DNA from: Rutstroemia sp. NJR-2017a BVV2
Lineage: Eukaryota > Ascomycota > Leotiomycetes > Helotiales > Rutstroemiaceae
NCBI GenBank assembly: GCA_002946415.1
Contig: NJPS01000042.1
Span: forward strand, 1-64,000
Direction: 5' to 3'
DNA length: 64,000 nucleotides
Positions 49,539-62,523 of the stretch are shown here, in pieces. A program made the translations under genes and the position numbers. Under the pieces are notes generated by a model that saw only the letters and a list, made by a program, of their open reading frames with translations, had not been told where the DNA came from and did not search any database. Within the stretch, counting starts at the first letter, position 1. Every line of letters begins with the position of its first letter.

Positions 49539-50226
49539 TTGATATCCTGCTAGGTTTTAGGTTGAGGTTCTATATGGGAAATATTAACCTTTCAAACATC
49601 CAAATGAAGTGGTTATTAGTTTTGGTGATTTGATTGTGATTGATAGATATGTGTGACACTCAGCTCGAAACAATCATACAATCCTATACTTCGTAGTATG
49701 GTGAATATGCACAGTGCTTCTAGCAAGAACAATGCCAGTGCAATCCTTGATGCAATTTCCCCGTGAATTCCGTATGTCCCCACTCGATCTACGGACAACA
49801 ATATATTAAAGTTCTCGGGTGTGATCTAGAATTCTTATGGAAGACTTTCCTGCGCATCATCCTTCAAGCTCATAAGCTCATAAATGCACAAGAGGTTCTT
49901 CAAAGAAACCACGCAGAGCTGGTGCTTGGAATTCAACAACCAGGACTCTGACATCCCCCTTGCTCCTCTCTTGTACAACCCATCAACCGCCGAACTTCTT
50001 GCGGAGACTTTAATCAAAAGACTAAGGAAAGAGCACAAGACCAAATCCGAGTAAGAATCCAACTCATTGTCATGCGAGCATGCTACGCCGAGAATAAGAA
50101 AGGATACGAGGGGTGTTACAATCCCGAAGAAGTTGAGTGTTGAACCCGAACGACGAGCTCCATACATGCGCCTTTACACCAATAGTAATCATGCAAGCTT
50201 TTTGTCCATGCGTCCCCCAGTGCCCC
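49539..50226. other. convergent intergenic region
   Basis: About 690 bp between FBP1 and the DsbA-like gene, which converge. It should hold both 3' untranslated regions. Nothing else is supported. Confidence 0.5.
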
Positions 50227-50959
50227 TTAAACACGCGATGCTCCCTCAGTTTCCTTAATCTTTTCAAACAACCGCAAAAACACACCCGGATCCTGTGCTC
50301 CTCCAACTTCATATTTTCCCTGAACTGTGAAATTCGGCACTCCGCTGATAAAATTCCTCTTTGCCTCCTCGACTTCCTTATCCACCTCCGCGCCTCCCTT
50401 GTCGCTATTCAACCACTCGTCAACCTCCTTCTCATCCAGTCCCGCTCTCACTGCCACATTCCGTAGCACTTCATGACTGGTGGGATCCCCCTCTTCCTCG
50501 AAATACGATTTGAAAAGCGACTCTATGACTTTATTTTGCGTGGCTAGCGATTTTGTCTTCCCCAATTGAACGATTCTGTGGCTGTCTCTCGTAGCACCTA
50601 TCTTTCCTCCATAACTGAAGTTAATGCCTACGCTCTTTCCGACCTCTGTGAGGCGTGCGATAGATGCGCTCGCTCGTTCTTCTCCCATTTTGGCGTTATA
50701 CCAGGCCAGTTTGTCCACTCCTATTCAGATTTTTTTAATTAAAATTGCGGAAGTTACTGGATATATTGGAAGTTGACTACTCACCTACTTTGGGCGCCTC
50801 TGGATCTAGGTAGAACGGATGCCATGAAATGTTAAAAGTGTCATTCGAGTCAGGATGACGTTCTTTGTATGCGCGGATTCCTTGCTCGAGCTTCTGCTTC
50901 CCTACATAGCACCAAGGGCATACAGTGTCGCTCACAATAGCTATATCAAATTGTGTCAT
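50227..50959 (-). CDS. DsbA/FrnE-like thioredoxin-fold oxidoreductase
   Basis: Two exons on the minus strand, 50959-50785 and 50720-50227, giving 222 residues. The start MTQFDIAIVSDTVCPWCYVGK puts the redox motif CPWC at residues 14-17, right after the first beta strand, as in the FrnE branch of DSBA-like proteins. The helical insertion includes ATRDSHRIVQLGK and LFKSYFEEEGD. The closing strand is GVPNFTVQGKYEVGGAQDP with the cis-proline of the fold. No signal peptide is seen, so it is probably cytosolic. Relatives include 2-hydroxychromene-2-carboxylate isomerases and polyketide-associated FrnE; the substrate here is unknown. An in-frame ATG 10 codons upstream exists, but the start chosen directly precedes the conserved strand. 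Confidence 0.9.
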
Positions 50960-51537
50960 TTTGCGAAGTGTCGGACGAAACATAAACAAGCACCAAAACA
51001 GAGAGATGACGGACGATATATCAGCAAAATTTGGGATCGATCAAGAGAAAATTAAGTGGAGATATTCTGAGAATCAACAAGCAGAGGTAGGAAAATATAT
51101 GATTACTTATCACCGATGCAGATTAGAAATGCTTGATGTCGGATTAGAAATCAATCCGAGGCAATTTTGGTCGATTGCGGAGATGGGCCAACCTGCTTCT
51201 TCCTCCGGAGCTCGCTTGAAATGGCGTCTTTACTAGTTTCTGCGACGCGATTTCGTCACCCTTCACGTGTATAGTTTATGAGAAACTCAGGAGAATGCTA
51301 CACACGCAACTAGGTCCTCGAATTTGCATGAGAGTTCGACTATCAGACCATATCGATATTCCTTTCATCCACAGCGCGTTCCTGATTTCGCTCTCGTTCA
51401 CTACAACCATTCTAGGTGCCAATCTTCCAAACCAAACCTTAGCGCCTACGCTGAATACGAAAATTCAAATGTGCCCCCAAACGCCACTTTCTTATTGATA
51501 CAACGGCAGAGATATGCAAGCAATCCACCAACCCACT
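50960..51537. other. intergenic
   Basis: About 580 bp between two minus-strand genes. It should contain the promoter of the DsbA-like gene and the 3' end of the TFIIE-beta transcript. Confidence 0.5.
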
Positions 51538-52443
51538 TCAGCGCTTCATGTGTGAATAATCGTTGAGTAGGTGCTGCATGTGTGTGTTCGTGGTACGACC
51601 ACCCTTTCTTGGTGCCTTTCTTTTCTTCTCCTTTGGCTTTGGTGCTGCCTTGACACGCTTGCTCGGATCTTCGCTAGCTGGCTTTTGGCCTGCATCCAGA
51701 AGTTTGCGGACAAGATCATCCACGCTTGGTAGCTCAGGACTGATTTTATGCCACATAACCTGAAATTCCGGCTCGATGGGGTGAATCAAGGTAGGGTCGT
51801 TGATCCAGACCATTCTTGCATGGTTGTCCTTCTTTGTCCTCGTAACAAGAATTTTATGCTGCTCCTCCAACTCATTGATCGCCTCTTCACAGTCTGGCCA
51901 TCCGTCCTTCAACTCCTTGACAGCTACGCCTCTAGCATCCGGTTTGCTTTGTAGGAATGATATCAGTTCAGCCTTGGTACGAACATTGATCAGTGGGCGA
52001 TGCTTGAATGTGCCTGAATCCCAGGTCTGAGTCTTCAGCTGAGGATCAGGAATCCACTGAACCGATTCGTGCTTGCGGAGAATTTTAGCAATGAGCTGCT
52101 TCTGGGCCTCATCGACATGAACCTGACTTAAATATTCTAGGATTTCTCGAAATTTTTTTGGCTCATCCTTCTTCTTTAGGAATTCGATGACATAGGTAAC
52201 CTGCGTGAAGGCATAGTTTCCGTAACCGGTAACGGCAGGTTGAGAATATACTACGTTCGTGGGCTCTCTCTTCCTCTTCGAAGTGTCTTTATTATCGGTC
52301 TTCGAAGTGTTTGAGGTATTCGAGGGAGCTGGAGATGGGGCGGATGCAGGTGCTGCAAGTGTTCGTTTGTTTGAAACTTTGGCCGATGTAGATATGACGC
52401 TGTTCCGAAAAGCCTCCTGCTGCTTTTCAAGATATGAAGGCAT
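51538..52443 (-). CDS. TFA2: transcription initiation factor IIE, beta subunit
   Basis: Single exon of 301 residues. TFIIE beta joins the RNA polymerase II preinitiation complex, where it helps recruit TFIIH and stabilise the open promoter. The first 75 residues are Ala/Ser/Pro/Lys-rich. Winged-helix regions follow: YAFTQVTYVIEFLKKKDEPK to KILRKHESVQW, then KHRPLINVRTKAELISFLQ and VKELKDGWPDCEEAINELE. RMVWINDP and EFQVMWHKISP...PSVDDLVRKLLDAG are conserved family elements. The basic C-terminal tail (KPKEKKRKAPRKGG) ends near NTHMQHLLNDY, also typical. Normal length. It is divergent from the Mlp1/TPR gene. Confidence 0.92.
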   Translation of the reverse strand: MPSYLEKQQEAFRNSVISTSAKVSNKRTLAAPASAPSPAPSNTSNTSKTDNKDTSKRKREPTNVVYSQPAVTGYGNYAFTQVTYVIEFLKKKDEPKKFREILEYLSQVHVDEAQKQLIAKILRKHESVQWIPDPQLKTQTWDSGTFKHRPLINVRTKAELISFLQSKPDARGVAVKELKDGWPDCEEAINELEEQHKILVTRTKKDNHARMVWINDPTLIHPIEPEFQVMWHKISPELPSVDDLVRKLLDAGQKPASEDPSKRVKAAPKPKEKKRKAPRKGGRTTNTHMQHLLNDYSHMKR

Positions 52444-53155
52444 GTTTGTGGGCGATTGGATTATTGTAGCAGTATTCGACTACTCGTCGTCGTCGGTATG
52501 TCGATTTTGTAGTTGGGGATGGGATAAGGATAGAGGAGTGAGGGACCGATGTATGCTTGATGCGATTCAATGTAACTTGTTGTCGCCAATGACGCAGCAG
52601 CGCAAGTAAATCTCAGGTATTTGCTGCTATAGAGGGTCGCAGAGCAGCTTTGAAGATTTTTTCGTCGTGTAAAATTGTATGAAACTGATTTAAAGATTGT
52701 GGTTTATGTCAAGGCAGGAATAGGCAACCCGAACATTCAGACAAAGGAATTGGTGAAGTGAGGCCGGAGTAATGCTAACACCTTGAAGCGCGTTTACGAT
52801 GGCCCGAGCTTCCTCTGCGATCAACTAATTTAACGTTTCTAGATATTAGTCAGCAATAATACCTTCTGAAAGCAGCTTCAAAGAATCTATTCCTAAATCA
52901 CGAATACCGCGAACTAGAACGTCGCAGGTGTTTTCGTCAACGACATATCAAGACCACTCACCTTTCAGTCTTTCTTACGCTTATGCGACTAATATTACAA
53001 CTTAGAACGAAACTGAATTGATAGTTGTTGATCCAGATCGAAGCTTTCTTTGTCGCTTCACAACTTTTAGTTTTACGAAGCAAGCGCGGTCATAGCCTCC
53101 ATCGATGGTCAACCACGAGATATAGTTACGACGCGCCTGGAGGAACGTATCAACC
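52444..53155. other. divergent promoter region between TFA2 and the MLP1/TPR gene
   Basis: About 710 bp separating two divergent nuclear-function genes. It contains both promoters. No RNA gene or further ORF is supported. Confidence 0.5.
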
Positions 53156-56100
53156 ATGGCGACTGCTGTTCTGGATGTCGACTATCTATCGGCGTATCTG
53201 AGCATACCTCAGCAGACTCTGACCGCGGTCATCGATACGCCCACAGCGGAGCTGGTTCGAGGGGTTCTTGAGGCCGTTACAGCAAAGGCACACGAACATG
53301 ACGAGTTGATCGCTGACAAGCTACGAGTTGATATTGAACTGGAGAACGCCGTCAGAAGTTCTGAGACACGGATAGAAGGTCTTCGATCAAGTGTGGAAAA
53401 AGCGCAGAAGACTGTTGAAGAGCTTCGTACGAAGCTGAATGGAGAAGGTAAAGATCCTTTGTTGTTTTTTGACTTTGCATTCAATCCATTAACATCTAAC
53501 TGAAGAGAATTTACGATCATCACTTGAAAGCGAGCTTCAAAATCTGAAGTCGGCTTCGTCTACATCCAACTCTAACTTGGAAAGCTTGAAAGCTCGAATT
53601 GCGACCCTCGAATCTTCAAATCGTGATACCTTAGCGGTCATCGAGGCAAAGTCTTCAGCTAACGACGCTCTCTCGCAAGACTTACAGAAACAACATCAAA
53701 AGGCCTTGGAACTCAGTCAACAAATCACCTCTCTGCAACAGTCCGCCCAGAATGCCAATTCAGCCGCTTCTAGCGCAAAATTCAGAGAACAATCGTTGAA
53801 GCAGGAACTCGAACTTGCCAAGAGGAACAACGAGTGGTTTGAAAATGAGCTGAAAACAAAGAGTGCCGAGGCGTTGAAGTTCAGAAAAGAGAAAGGTGCC
53901 AGAATCGCCGAGCTTCAGCGGTTGAATGAGGAATCCAACTCAAACTTAGAAGCCCTGAAACGCACTGAACAGGCTCTTCGAACAAGACTCGATGAGGTGC
54001 AGAAGAAGGCAGAGGACTCACTTCAGAAAATCCAACAACTCCAAGAAGCCGCCGCAAAGACAGAAGAAGGTTTCCGTCAGGAACTTGAAAGTGCTCGTCG
54101 TCTTGCAGAGTTGCAAGCTCAGCAAACTGAAACACACAAGCATAGGCTAAAGGAAGTCGAAGCAGAACTAGAGAAGGCTAAAGACGATGCTGCTGACCAA
54201 ATTGGCAGATGTCAGCAAGAGGCTGAGGCGGAACGACAAGACAGGGAACAGGCAGAGCATCGAATTGCTGAACTCGAGGCCGAGATTGATCGACTTGAAG
54301 CACTTGGATCAGCACAACCACGCCCTGGATCCATTCCCTCCACTCCAAGACAAGGACTTAATGGTTCTGTGATGGGCAGAGCTGGGTCTCCGGCTCAATT
54401 TGGCACACCTGGGTCCCTGCGGAGCAAGTCTGCTATTACGGCTACTCAGGCCATTGACGAATTGTACAAAGTCAAAGGTCAATTGGCCACGGAAAGACGA
54501 CGAAGCGAAAGACTCGCGGCCGAGATGGAAGAGTTGATGCAGGGTCTTGAAGCTAAACAACCTGAGATAGAAGAGATGCAGGCTGAGCATGAGCGTTTGC
54601 AACAAGAAGTGGTAGAGATGTCGAAGTTCGTTGACCAAACTAGCAAGGAACGCGATAGAGCAAAGAAAGATGTTAGGAAGGCAGAAAGTGAAGCATCGAC
54701 AGCACAGGCAGAGGCGAACATTTTGCGACAACAACTTAGAGACTTGAGCGCTCAGATCAAAATGCTTCTCTGCGATCTCGATGCGAGAGAAAGAGGTCTG
54801 TCTGCATTGAGTGCTGCGGAACGAGCACAGCTTGAGCGTCTAGCCAGGGGAGAAATTAGCGAAGAATCTTTGGAAGGAATGACAGATACAGACCGTTTGA
54901 TAAGCCAGAGACTTACTGTTTTCCGGAGCATCAGCGAACTGCAAGAGAAGAATCAAGAATTGCTTAAGATTACAAGGCAATTGGGTGCACAGATGGAGAG
55001 TGAGGAGGCGTTGGCAGCAAAGCACCAAGCTGCCAAAGACCACGAAGAAGTCCAACATCTCCAAACTCAGATTGAGAACTACAAGGATGAGCTGAAGTCA
55101 ATGATTACCCGGTCAGAGAGCTATATTAAAGAGAGAGACATGTTCCGTCGCATGCTTCAGCACCGAGGACAGCTACCACCTAATTCCGATCTTGCGTCTA
55201 TGTTCGGTCAGTCCGTGGATGGAAATGGTAACGGTATAATGTCTAGTACTGAAAATGCTGGCCAGAAGGACAACGCCAATTATGCAGCTCTTCTGCGCGA
55301 ATTACAGGCTCATTTCGACCAGTATCGCGAAGAGCAGACCGTTGACAGGCGAACATTAAAAGAACAGGCAGAGCGGTTGTCATCAGAGAAAGCTGCGCTA
55401 CAAGCAGAGATCTCGAAGATAATCAGTCAATTGACGCTCGCCAACGAACGCTATGAAATGCTTCACTCCAACTACACCTTACTACAGAACGAGAACAGCG
55501 AATTACAGAAACGTTCTCAAATTCTCTCTGAAGCGGCAGCTAAACAAGATTTGCGAACTCAGCAGGTGGCCGAGGATCTGATCGAGGCCAAGAGCTTGGT
55601 TGAGAGTATGCGGAACGAAAATGCCAACCTTAAAGCAGAAAAGAAGCTCTGGAAGGATATACAAGATCGACTCAGCCAGGACAATGAGAACCTAGCGAAC
55701 GAACGGAGCAGATTGAATACACTCATTGCCAACCAGCAAACACTGCAAAATGAGCGTGATCTTTCCGAATCCGAGACGCGACGCCGACTTCAAACTCAGG
55801 TCGAAAAATTGGAGACGGAGCTTAATTCCACAAAGCGACGACTCAATGACGAAGTTGAGGAAAACAAAAAGGCACAACTGCGAAAAGAGTATGACTCCCA
55901 ACAAAACCAAAAGCGAATTGACGAGCTAGCAACAAACCTTAGCCAAGCTAGAGAAGAACTAGTCGCAGCAAAAACTACTCGTGATCACTTGCAGGCTCGA
56001 GTGGATGAACTCATCATTGAGCTAAAGAGCGCGGAGGAACGTGTTGAGGTCCTACAACCGAGACCTACGCCAAGACCTGGCACCGCTACGGAAAACACTG

Positions 56101-59100
56101 TCGACAATGATGCCAATGGAGAGGGCGACTCTCTTACTCGGGAACAAGAACTAGCCATTGAAGTATCTGAGTTGAAGAGAGATCTGGAGCTAGCAAAATC
56201 GGAGCTGGAAAGTGCTAAGAGTCAGGTAGAGCAGTACAAGGCTATCAGTCAATCATCGGAAGAGGAGCTGCAAAGTCTGAATGCGACACAGGATGAATAC
56301 CGTGAGGAGATGGACAGGGTAATTGCAGAGAAGGATGCCAAGATTCGCGAGCTTGAGCAAAGGGCGGAAGATATTGCCACCGAGCTCACAAACTCAAACA
56401 ACGAGTTGACCAAACTCCGCAATGACCAAGGCGAGGTTGCTAGGATGGCTGAAGAGCAAAGAGCAGTCCTTGAAGCCGAAATCTCACGCTTGAAGGATGA
56501 AGAAGAGAAGCACGCGACAGCCGCTCAATTCCACCAACAAGATCTTCGTGCTCAGGCAGCAATAGCCACCAAAGCTCAACAAGATTACGAGAACGAGCTT
56601 GTCAAACATGCCGAGGCTGCTAAACTCGTTCAAACTCTACGCGTCGAATTCAACCAGCTCAAATCCGAATCAGCAGCATTGAAGGCGGAAGCAGAATCTG
56701 CAAGGGTCACCCTTAGCCAGAATGAGGCCTCTTGGGAGGAGCAGCGGGAACAATTTGAGCGAGAATTGAGCGAGTTAAGGACCAGGCGTGATGACGTGAA
56801 CGCACAAAACAAGCTTTTGCATCAGCAACTGGAGAATGTTGGAGCACAAATCACAGCTCTCCAGCAAAGCCGTTCCTCGGCTGCAGATGCATCAGAAGCT
56901 GGTTCGCCCAATGCTGACGTTGCAACTGACCGTAACGCAGAGGGACTTAGGGAGCTCAATACATTTTTGAGACGTGAGAAGGAAATTATTGAGGTTCAAT
57001 ATGAACTTAAGATCCAGGAAGCCAAACGCTTGCAGCAGCAACTCGAATATGCTCAATCACAACTAGACGAGAGCAGGTTAAAGCTTGAGCAGGAGAGACG
57101 TTCCCACGCTGATGGTGGTCGGAGCTCAGTTGCTCATAAAGATCTTATGGAGAAGCTGAATGAGCTCAACCTCTTCCGAGAAAGCAGCATAACCTTGCGT
57201 AATGAGGCGCGCCAAGCTCAATCTCAGCTTGCCGACAAGACTAAGCGTGTAGAAGAGCTCGTAGCCCAAATTCAACCGCTGGAAACCAAGGTTCGAGAAC
57301 TCGAGCATAGTAAGGAGACTATGGAGGGCGAGATGCATTTGCTGCAGGAAGACCGCGACCGCTGGCAGAAACGCAACCAGGACATTCTTTCGAAGTACAA
57401 CAGAATTGATCCTGCCGAAATGGAGCAATTGAAGGAGACGATTGAGAGCCTACGAGGCGAGAGAGATGCTCTTCTTGAAGGCCAGCAGCCATTGAAAGAA
57501 AAGCTTGAGGCATTGGAGAGTGCCATGCAGAGTGAGAAAACACAATGGCAGACAAGCCGACAAAGATTGATCGATCAAGCAAAGGATAGAGATCGCAAGA
57601 TGACCAAGGAGAACAAGGACAGAGCCGCAGAGAGAGATGCTGCTATCTCACAAAGAGATGCTCTTCAAGAACAGCTTACTTCTTTGCAAGAGCAAATCCA
57701 AACTGTGACCCAGGAGAAGGATGCGGCAGAAGCTAGGCTCGCGAGTCTACAGCAAGAACTTGACGACGTCAAATCACAGCGTGATCAAGCATTGGAAAAC
57801 GCTACTCAATCTGTTCCCGCTCCACAAGCTTCTCCCGCGCCTCCAGCTACTGGTTCGGACAACAACGAGGCGCTCAACTCACAACTCGCTGAGCTTCGCA
57901 AAGAGCGTGATCAATTGGTGCAGGAAAAGCAAGCCCTGCAAGAACAAATCACTCAACTCAAACAGCAGCTTGAGGCAGCGAACGCTGAGCGGGATCGTGC
58001 TATCGCTGAAGCTGCGGAAGCAAGATCATTGCAGAAGGCCCAGCCATCCGACACAACAATGGATGACGGAACTGAAGATGGCCAGATTGACGAGCGACCA
58101 AAGAGCACGCTTTCGGATGACGAGAAGAGGGCATTAGAGGCTCGAATTATTGCCGCTGAGGCTATGGCGAAGGAGCGGGATGACAAGGCGAAGGAGATTG
58201 AAGCTACGATGGATGCAACACTAAAATTGCGCTCAGAGAAAATGAAGGCGGCCCTAAATAAAAAGCTTAGCGAATCCAAGGAAACTATGAAAGCTCAGCT
58301 TGAGGCAGACTTCAAGTTGAAGCTGGAGCAAGAGAAACAGATATGGCTTGCAGAGAATAAGCCTACTGAGTCAACAGCCGCCACACCGTCGCAACCAGCC
58401 ACAAAATCGGAGGAGACCTCCGCGCCAGCCCCTCCAGGGACACCTAGTAAAGCTGCTGCTGTTGTCGATGGCACAAACCTTAACGATGAACAAGTTCGGC
58501 ATCTTTTGTCTACTAATCCAACTGTCAAGAGCATTCTTGCTAATAACCTGAAGAAGAAGCTTGATATCGAAGCTCAGAAACTTAAAGAAGAGCAAGCGAA
58601 GACCTTAGCTGAGAAAATTGCAGAGGTGGAGAAGAAGACGGAGGCCGCGATGACCGAAGCCCAGCAAAAGGCCGAACATGCTCAAGCGCAAGCGGTCATA
58701 ATGGCAGAGAAGAAAACATCCCTGAAACTTAACATGACGGAGAATAGATTCAAGATGGCAAATGCTAAGATAGTGGTGGTTGAAACTGCTGCTCGAGAGA
58801 CTCCTGAAAAGGCTGTTAGCGAGGTGTGGGAGGTTGCGAAAAATGCAAAACCACCTCCGGCTCCAGTTGCCGCACCTGCCGCACCTACTGCACCTGCTGC
58901 ACCTGCTGCACCTATTGTACCTATATCAACCTCTGCACCGCCTGCCGCAGTGGCTGCCGACTCACCTGCTGCAACCCAGCCGGCCGAAACTGCAATCGCT
59001 AATGCCCCAGTGCCACAGTTTAACGGCACACCGGCAGGCAACGAAAATGCAGAGGTCAAGGTTGAGCCTGTGAAAAGTAGCATCCCACAAGCGCGACCAC

Positions 59101-59478
59101 AGACTCCTAGCATGCAACAACCTACCAACGGAGCGTCTGGATTGCCAGTCAGTAACATACCATCCGTAAGTTACCCTTCAAGAATGTATGTAGTATTCTT
59201 CTAACATCTACTAGGCACCACAAGCTGGAAACCAGTCCCGTCTACCACAGATGCGTGGAGGGGGTGCTATTCGAGGAGCCGGACGTGGTATACCCTATCA
59301 AGCACGTGGTGGTGGTGCAGGTAGAGGACGAGGTAATGCTGGAGGTCAAAGGGGTGGCATGAATGCGAATGCACCCAGCTTTAGTCCTAATGCACAGTCA
59401 GGGATCAAAAGACCAGTTCCAGATGGCGGACAGCAGGGCAACGGTGGAAAGCGTCCAAGAGGTGGCGGGCCAAACTAA
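53156..59478 (+). CDS. MLP1: nuclear basket coiled-coil protein, Mlp1/Mlp2/TPR family
   Basis: Three exons: 53156-53447, 53506-59165, 59215-59478, giving 2071 residues. The protein forms the filaments of the nuclear-pore basket, involved in mRNA quality control and chromatin anchoring. Almost the whole protein to about residue 1500 is heptad-rich coiled coil, broken by short Pro/Ser loops (for example QPRPGSIPSTPRQGL near residue 350). The conserved TPR/MLP1-type region lies near residues 1180-1280, including NLFRESSITLRNE, which is highly characteristic. Residues beyond about 1750 are Ala/Pro-rich, with repeats of APA units. The last exon encodes an RG-rich tail (GGGAIRGAGRGIPYQARGGG) followed by the basic KRPVPDGG and GKRPRGGGPN. 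The size matches yeast Mlp1 and animal TPR. Confidence 0.93.
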
Positions 59479-59668
59479 TCAGGTAGAAAGATTTTTACTT
59501 GCATGTATCATATAATAGGGTTGCATAGCCATGGCATGGCCTTCGTGTATTAGAATAAGCAGAAGTGATTTGCAGGAGTTTGTGGAAAACATGTACGAAT
59601 TTACTTGCAATTAATGACTAGGATTTGGGGTCAAGGAATATCTGGAAAATACAACATGCTGCTATTAA

Positions 59669-60293
59669 TCATTGATACTTGGCCAAATTGCTAGGTATGA
59701 GCTTCCGCAGCACTTCCGCCTGTCTTCCAACCATCTTAATTTTGAGATCCTCCACGCCACTTTTGTCTATTCTACGCAGTCCATCTCCATATATTACCGT
59801 GTAATCTGGAATGACCTCGTCTTCTGCAACTTCACATAATGGCCCAATCTTGCAATGCTGCATGGACTAATTAGCATGACTACACATGGCATTTAGAATC
59901 AACACAGTGGCTTACCTTTCCTAGAACAGCCCCCCTTCCGACCTTCGCATTAACCTCGATGATAGTCCCCTCCCCAATCCTACTTGCCTCTACCACGGCC
60001 CCCACTTCAACAACGACATAGTTTTCCATTACAACACCAGCAGCTTGTTCTGCAGAGGGAAAATGTAGCATGCCGACTGAGCTTCGCTCGCTGATTATAC
60101 ATTGGCTCCCGATTGTGATGGGCGCAAAACTGCTATTCAATTTCGCGCGTGGGTGGAGAACAGTATGCGAGTGGATAGTGATCAGATTGGTGCCGATGAG
60201 GGAGGCATGATCAGGTATAGTGACGCTTGAGGAGAGACTGGTGGGAGGTTTGGGAGGTGGTGGGAGCATAGAACTGCGTTTATTGGACGACAT
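59669..60293 (-). CDS. DCTN6: dynactin subunit 6 (p27), left-handed beta-helix protein
   Basis: Two exons on the minus strand, 60293-59916 and 59866-59669, giving 191 residues. Dynactin p27 sits in the pointed-end complex of dynactin and helps attach dynein cargo. The protein shows hexapeptide-type beta-helix turns: VTIPDHASLIGTNLITIHSHTVLHPRAKL, PITIGSQCIISERSSVG, and later VEVGAVVEASRIGEGTIIEVNAKVGRGAVLGK. Exon 2 continues HCKIGPLCEVAEDEVIPDYTVIYGDG, the family signature. The C-terminal helix has EVLRKLIPSNLAKYQ. An in-frame ATG lies 20 codons upstream (60353); the inner ATG was preferred because MSSNKRS begins the usual short N-terminus, but this is a choice. Confidence 0.88.
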
Positions 60294-60833
60294 GGTGGAT
60301 TCGAAGAGTTGAGGCTGTGGAATTATAATGGTAGATGGAGGAGCAATCACCAAGTGAGTTTCGTACGGTGGGATGGTCGAGAAATGTAAAGCTGTCTGTG
60401 ACTAAACTGTACTCTACCTGCAGATGTCATTAGCAGTATGGTAAGTGCTTGTTGTCTCTGAGTTTGTAGCAAAGTCGATATCGACATGGACAAGCTCGAC
60501 GCTCTGTCGCTTACACTCAAGATGTCTGCAATAGTCTCTCCGAGCTCAAGACAGAGTACTCCCAGTACAGCAGGTAATCATCAGGCTCTAAGATACTGCA
60601 ACTATTCACATCCAAAGGAATATTCCGGGTAGAGAGCATGTCGAGATGCGCGCTACGAATCAAAGTTCTCGGCTATCGCCACCATTTTGAAGCTTTGTCG
60701 CTTGAGCCAATCAGAGTTTCACTATTCGATGATGACTTGAACTACTCTGAAATATTCATTAACCTCGACACCCCCCATTCCGAGACTCTCCACTCCACAA
60801 CTCCGCTCAATTGAGCACAATCGCATATCCAAC
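60294..60833. other. divergent promoter region between DCTN6 and NDUFV1
   Basis: About 540 bp between divergent genes, containing both promoters. Nothing else is recognised. Confidence 0.5.
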
Positions 60834-62523
60834 ATGTTATCGCGACACGCGCCGTCTGCAAAGGCAGTATCTTCCCTATCCGCCCGCGTTCTACCTTCTG
60901 TCACTGCCGCCGCACGATTGCCGACGACGGTTTCTTCCACACAACAGACTAGAGGACTTGCCACTCTTCAGGATGCACCACCTCCGCCAAAGAAGACACA
61001 CTGGGGTGGCTTAAAGGACCAAGACAGAATATTTCAGAATTTATACGGTCATCATGGTGCGGATTTGGCAAGTGCGAAAAAGTATGGCGACTGGCACAAG
61101 ACGAAGGAGATCCTTCTGAAGGGCCACGAATGGGTAGGTCAAAGACCGAGGCTCATGTTTCTAAGCAAGAGGGTTGACTTTGTCGGTAGATTATCGCTGA
61201 AATCAAGGCTTCCGGTTTGAGAGGACGTGGTGGTGCTGGTTTCCCTTCTGGAATGAAATGGGTATGTTCAAAATATCCCACGGTGCATGTTTCACAAGCT
61301 GACTAGTCGTAGTCTTTCATGAACTTCCAAGACTGGGACAAGGACAACAAGCCGAGATATCTTGTCGTGAACGCAGATGAGGGCGAGCCTGGAACCTGCA
61401 AGGATCGTGAAATTATGCGCAAGGACCCCCACAAGCTTATCGAAGGATGTCTGGTTGCCGGCCGAGCCATGAACTGCACTGCAGCATATATCTACATCCG
61501 TGGCGAGTTCTACCACGAAGCCACCGTTTTACAGCGCGCCATTCAAGAAGCATATGCGGATGGACTTATCGGAAAGAATGCTTGCGGTAGCGGTTACGAT
61601 TTCGATGTCTACGTTCATCGTGGAATGGGAGCATACGTATGTGGTGAAGAAACATCCTTGATTGAGTCTCTTGAGGGCAAGCCTGGAAAGCCGCGTTTAA
61701 AGCCGCCGTTCCCTGCCTCTGTCGGTCTTTTCGGATGTCCATCAACCGTGGCCAACGTCGAGACAATCGCTGTTGCACCAACCATCTGCAGAAGAGGAGG
61801 AAGCTGGTTCGCCTCGTTCGGTCGTGAACGTAACGCAGGTACCAAGCTCTTCTGTATCTCTGGCCACGTCAATAATCCATGTACTGTCGAGGAAGAGATG
61901 AGCATTCCCCTTAGAGAACTTATTGACAAACACTGTGGTGGTGTCCGTGGAGGGTGGGACAATCTTAAGGCTGTCATTCCTGGAGGATCTTCTACGCCTA
62001 TTCTGCCTAAGAGCATCTGCGACGACCAACTTATGGACTTCGACGCCTTGAAAGACAGCCAGTCTGGTCTTGGTACGGCAGCCGTCATTGTGATGGACAA
62101 GAGCACGGACGTCGTTCGTGCCATTTCAAGATTGAGTCACTTCTACCGACACGAATCTTGCGGTCAATGCACACCTTGCAGAGAGGGTAGCAAGTGGACT
62201 GAGCAAATCATGCAAAGATTTGAAAAGGGACAAGGTAGAGAACGTGAGATTGATATGCTGCAAGAGCTCACAAAACAAGTTGAGGGTCACACTATCTGTG
62301 GTATGTATTAGTCTACTCAACTGTATGGAAATTTTGCTAATGATTATGTGCAGCTCTTGGAGAGGCTTTTGCCTGGCCTATTCAAGGTTTGATCAGACAT
62401 TTCAGACCGGAGTTGGAGGCAAGGATGAAGTCATATGCTGAGAAGAATGGAGGTTCGGCTTTGGCTGGTGGTTGGTCTAACGATGCTTTAAGGCAAGGAA
62501 AACTCATTGCACCTGGACAATAG
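60834..62523 (+). CDS. nuo-51: NADH:ubiquinone oxidoreductase 51 kDa subunit (complex I, FMN/NADH-binding)
   Basis: Four exons: 60834-61133, 61190-61261, 61313-62300, 62354-62523, giving 509 residues. This subunit of mitochondrial complex I binds NADH and FMN and the N3 iron-sulphur cluster, the entry point of electrons. An N-terminal presequence ([19 protein letters not shown]) is present. Exon 2 (24 codons) encodes the FMN glycine-rich loop [16 protein letters not shown]. Exon 3 has [43 protein letters not shown] and the cluster motif [12 protein letters not shown]. The fourth cluster Cys in HTIC lies next to the exon 3/4 junction, which continues [20 protein letters not shown]. All key residues are present and the length is normal. 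Confidence 0.97.

Noticed and set aside
58682..59158. 158-codon minus-strand frame rich in Ala/Gly
   Set aside because: Shadow of the Ala/Pro-rich repeats of the Mlp1/TPR gene.
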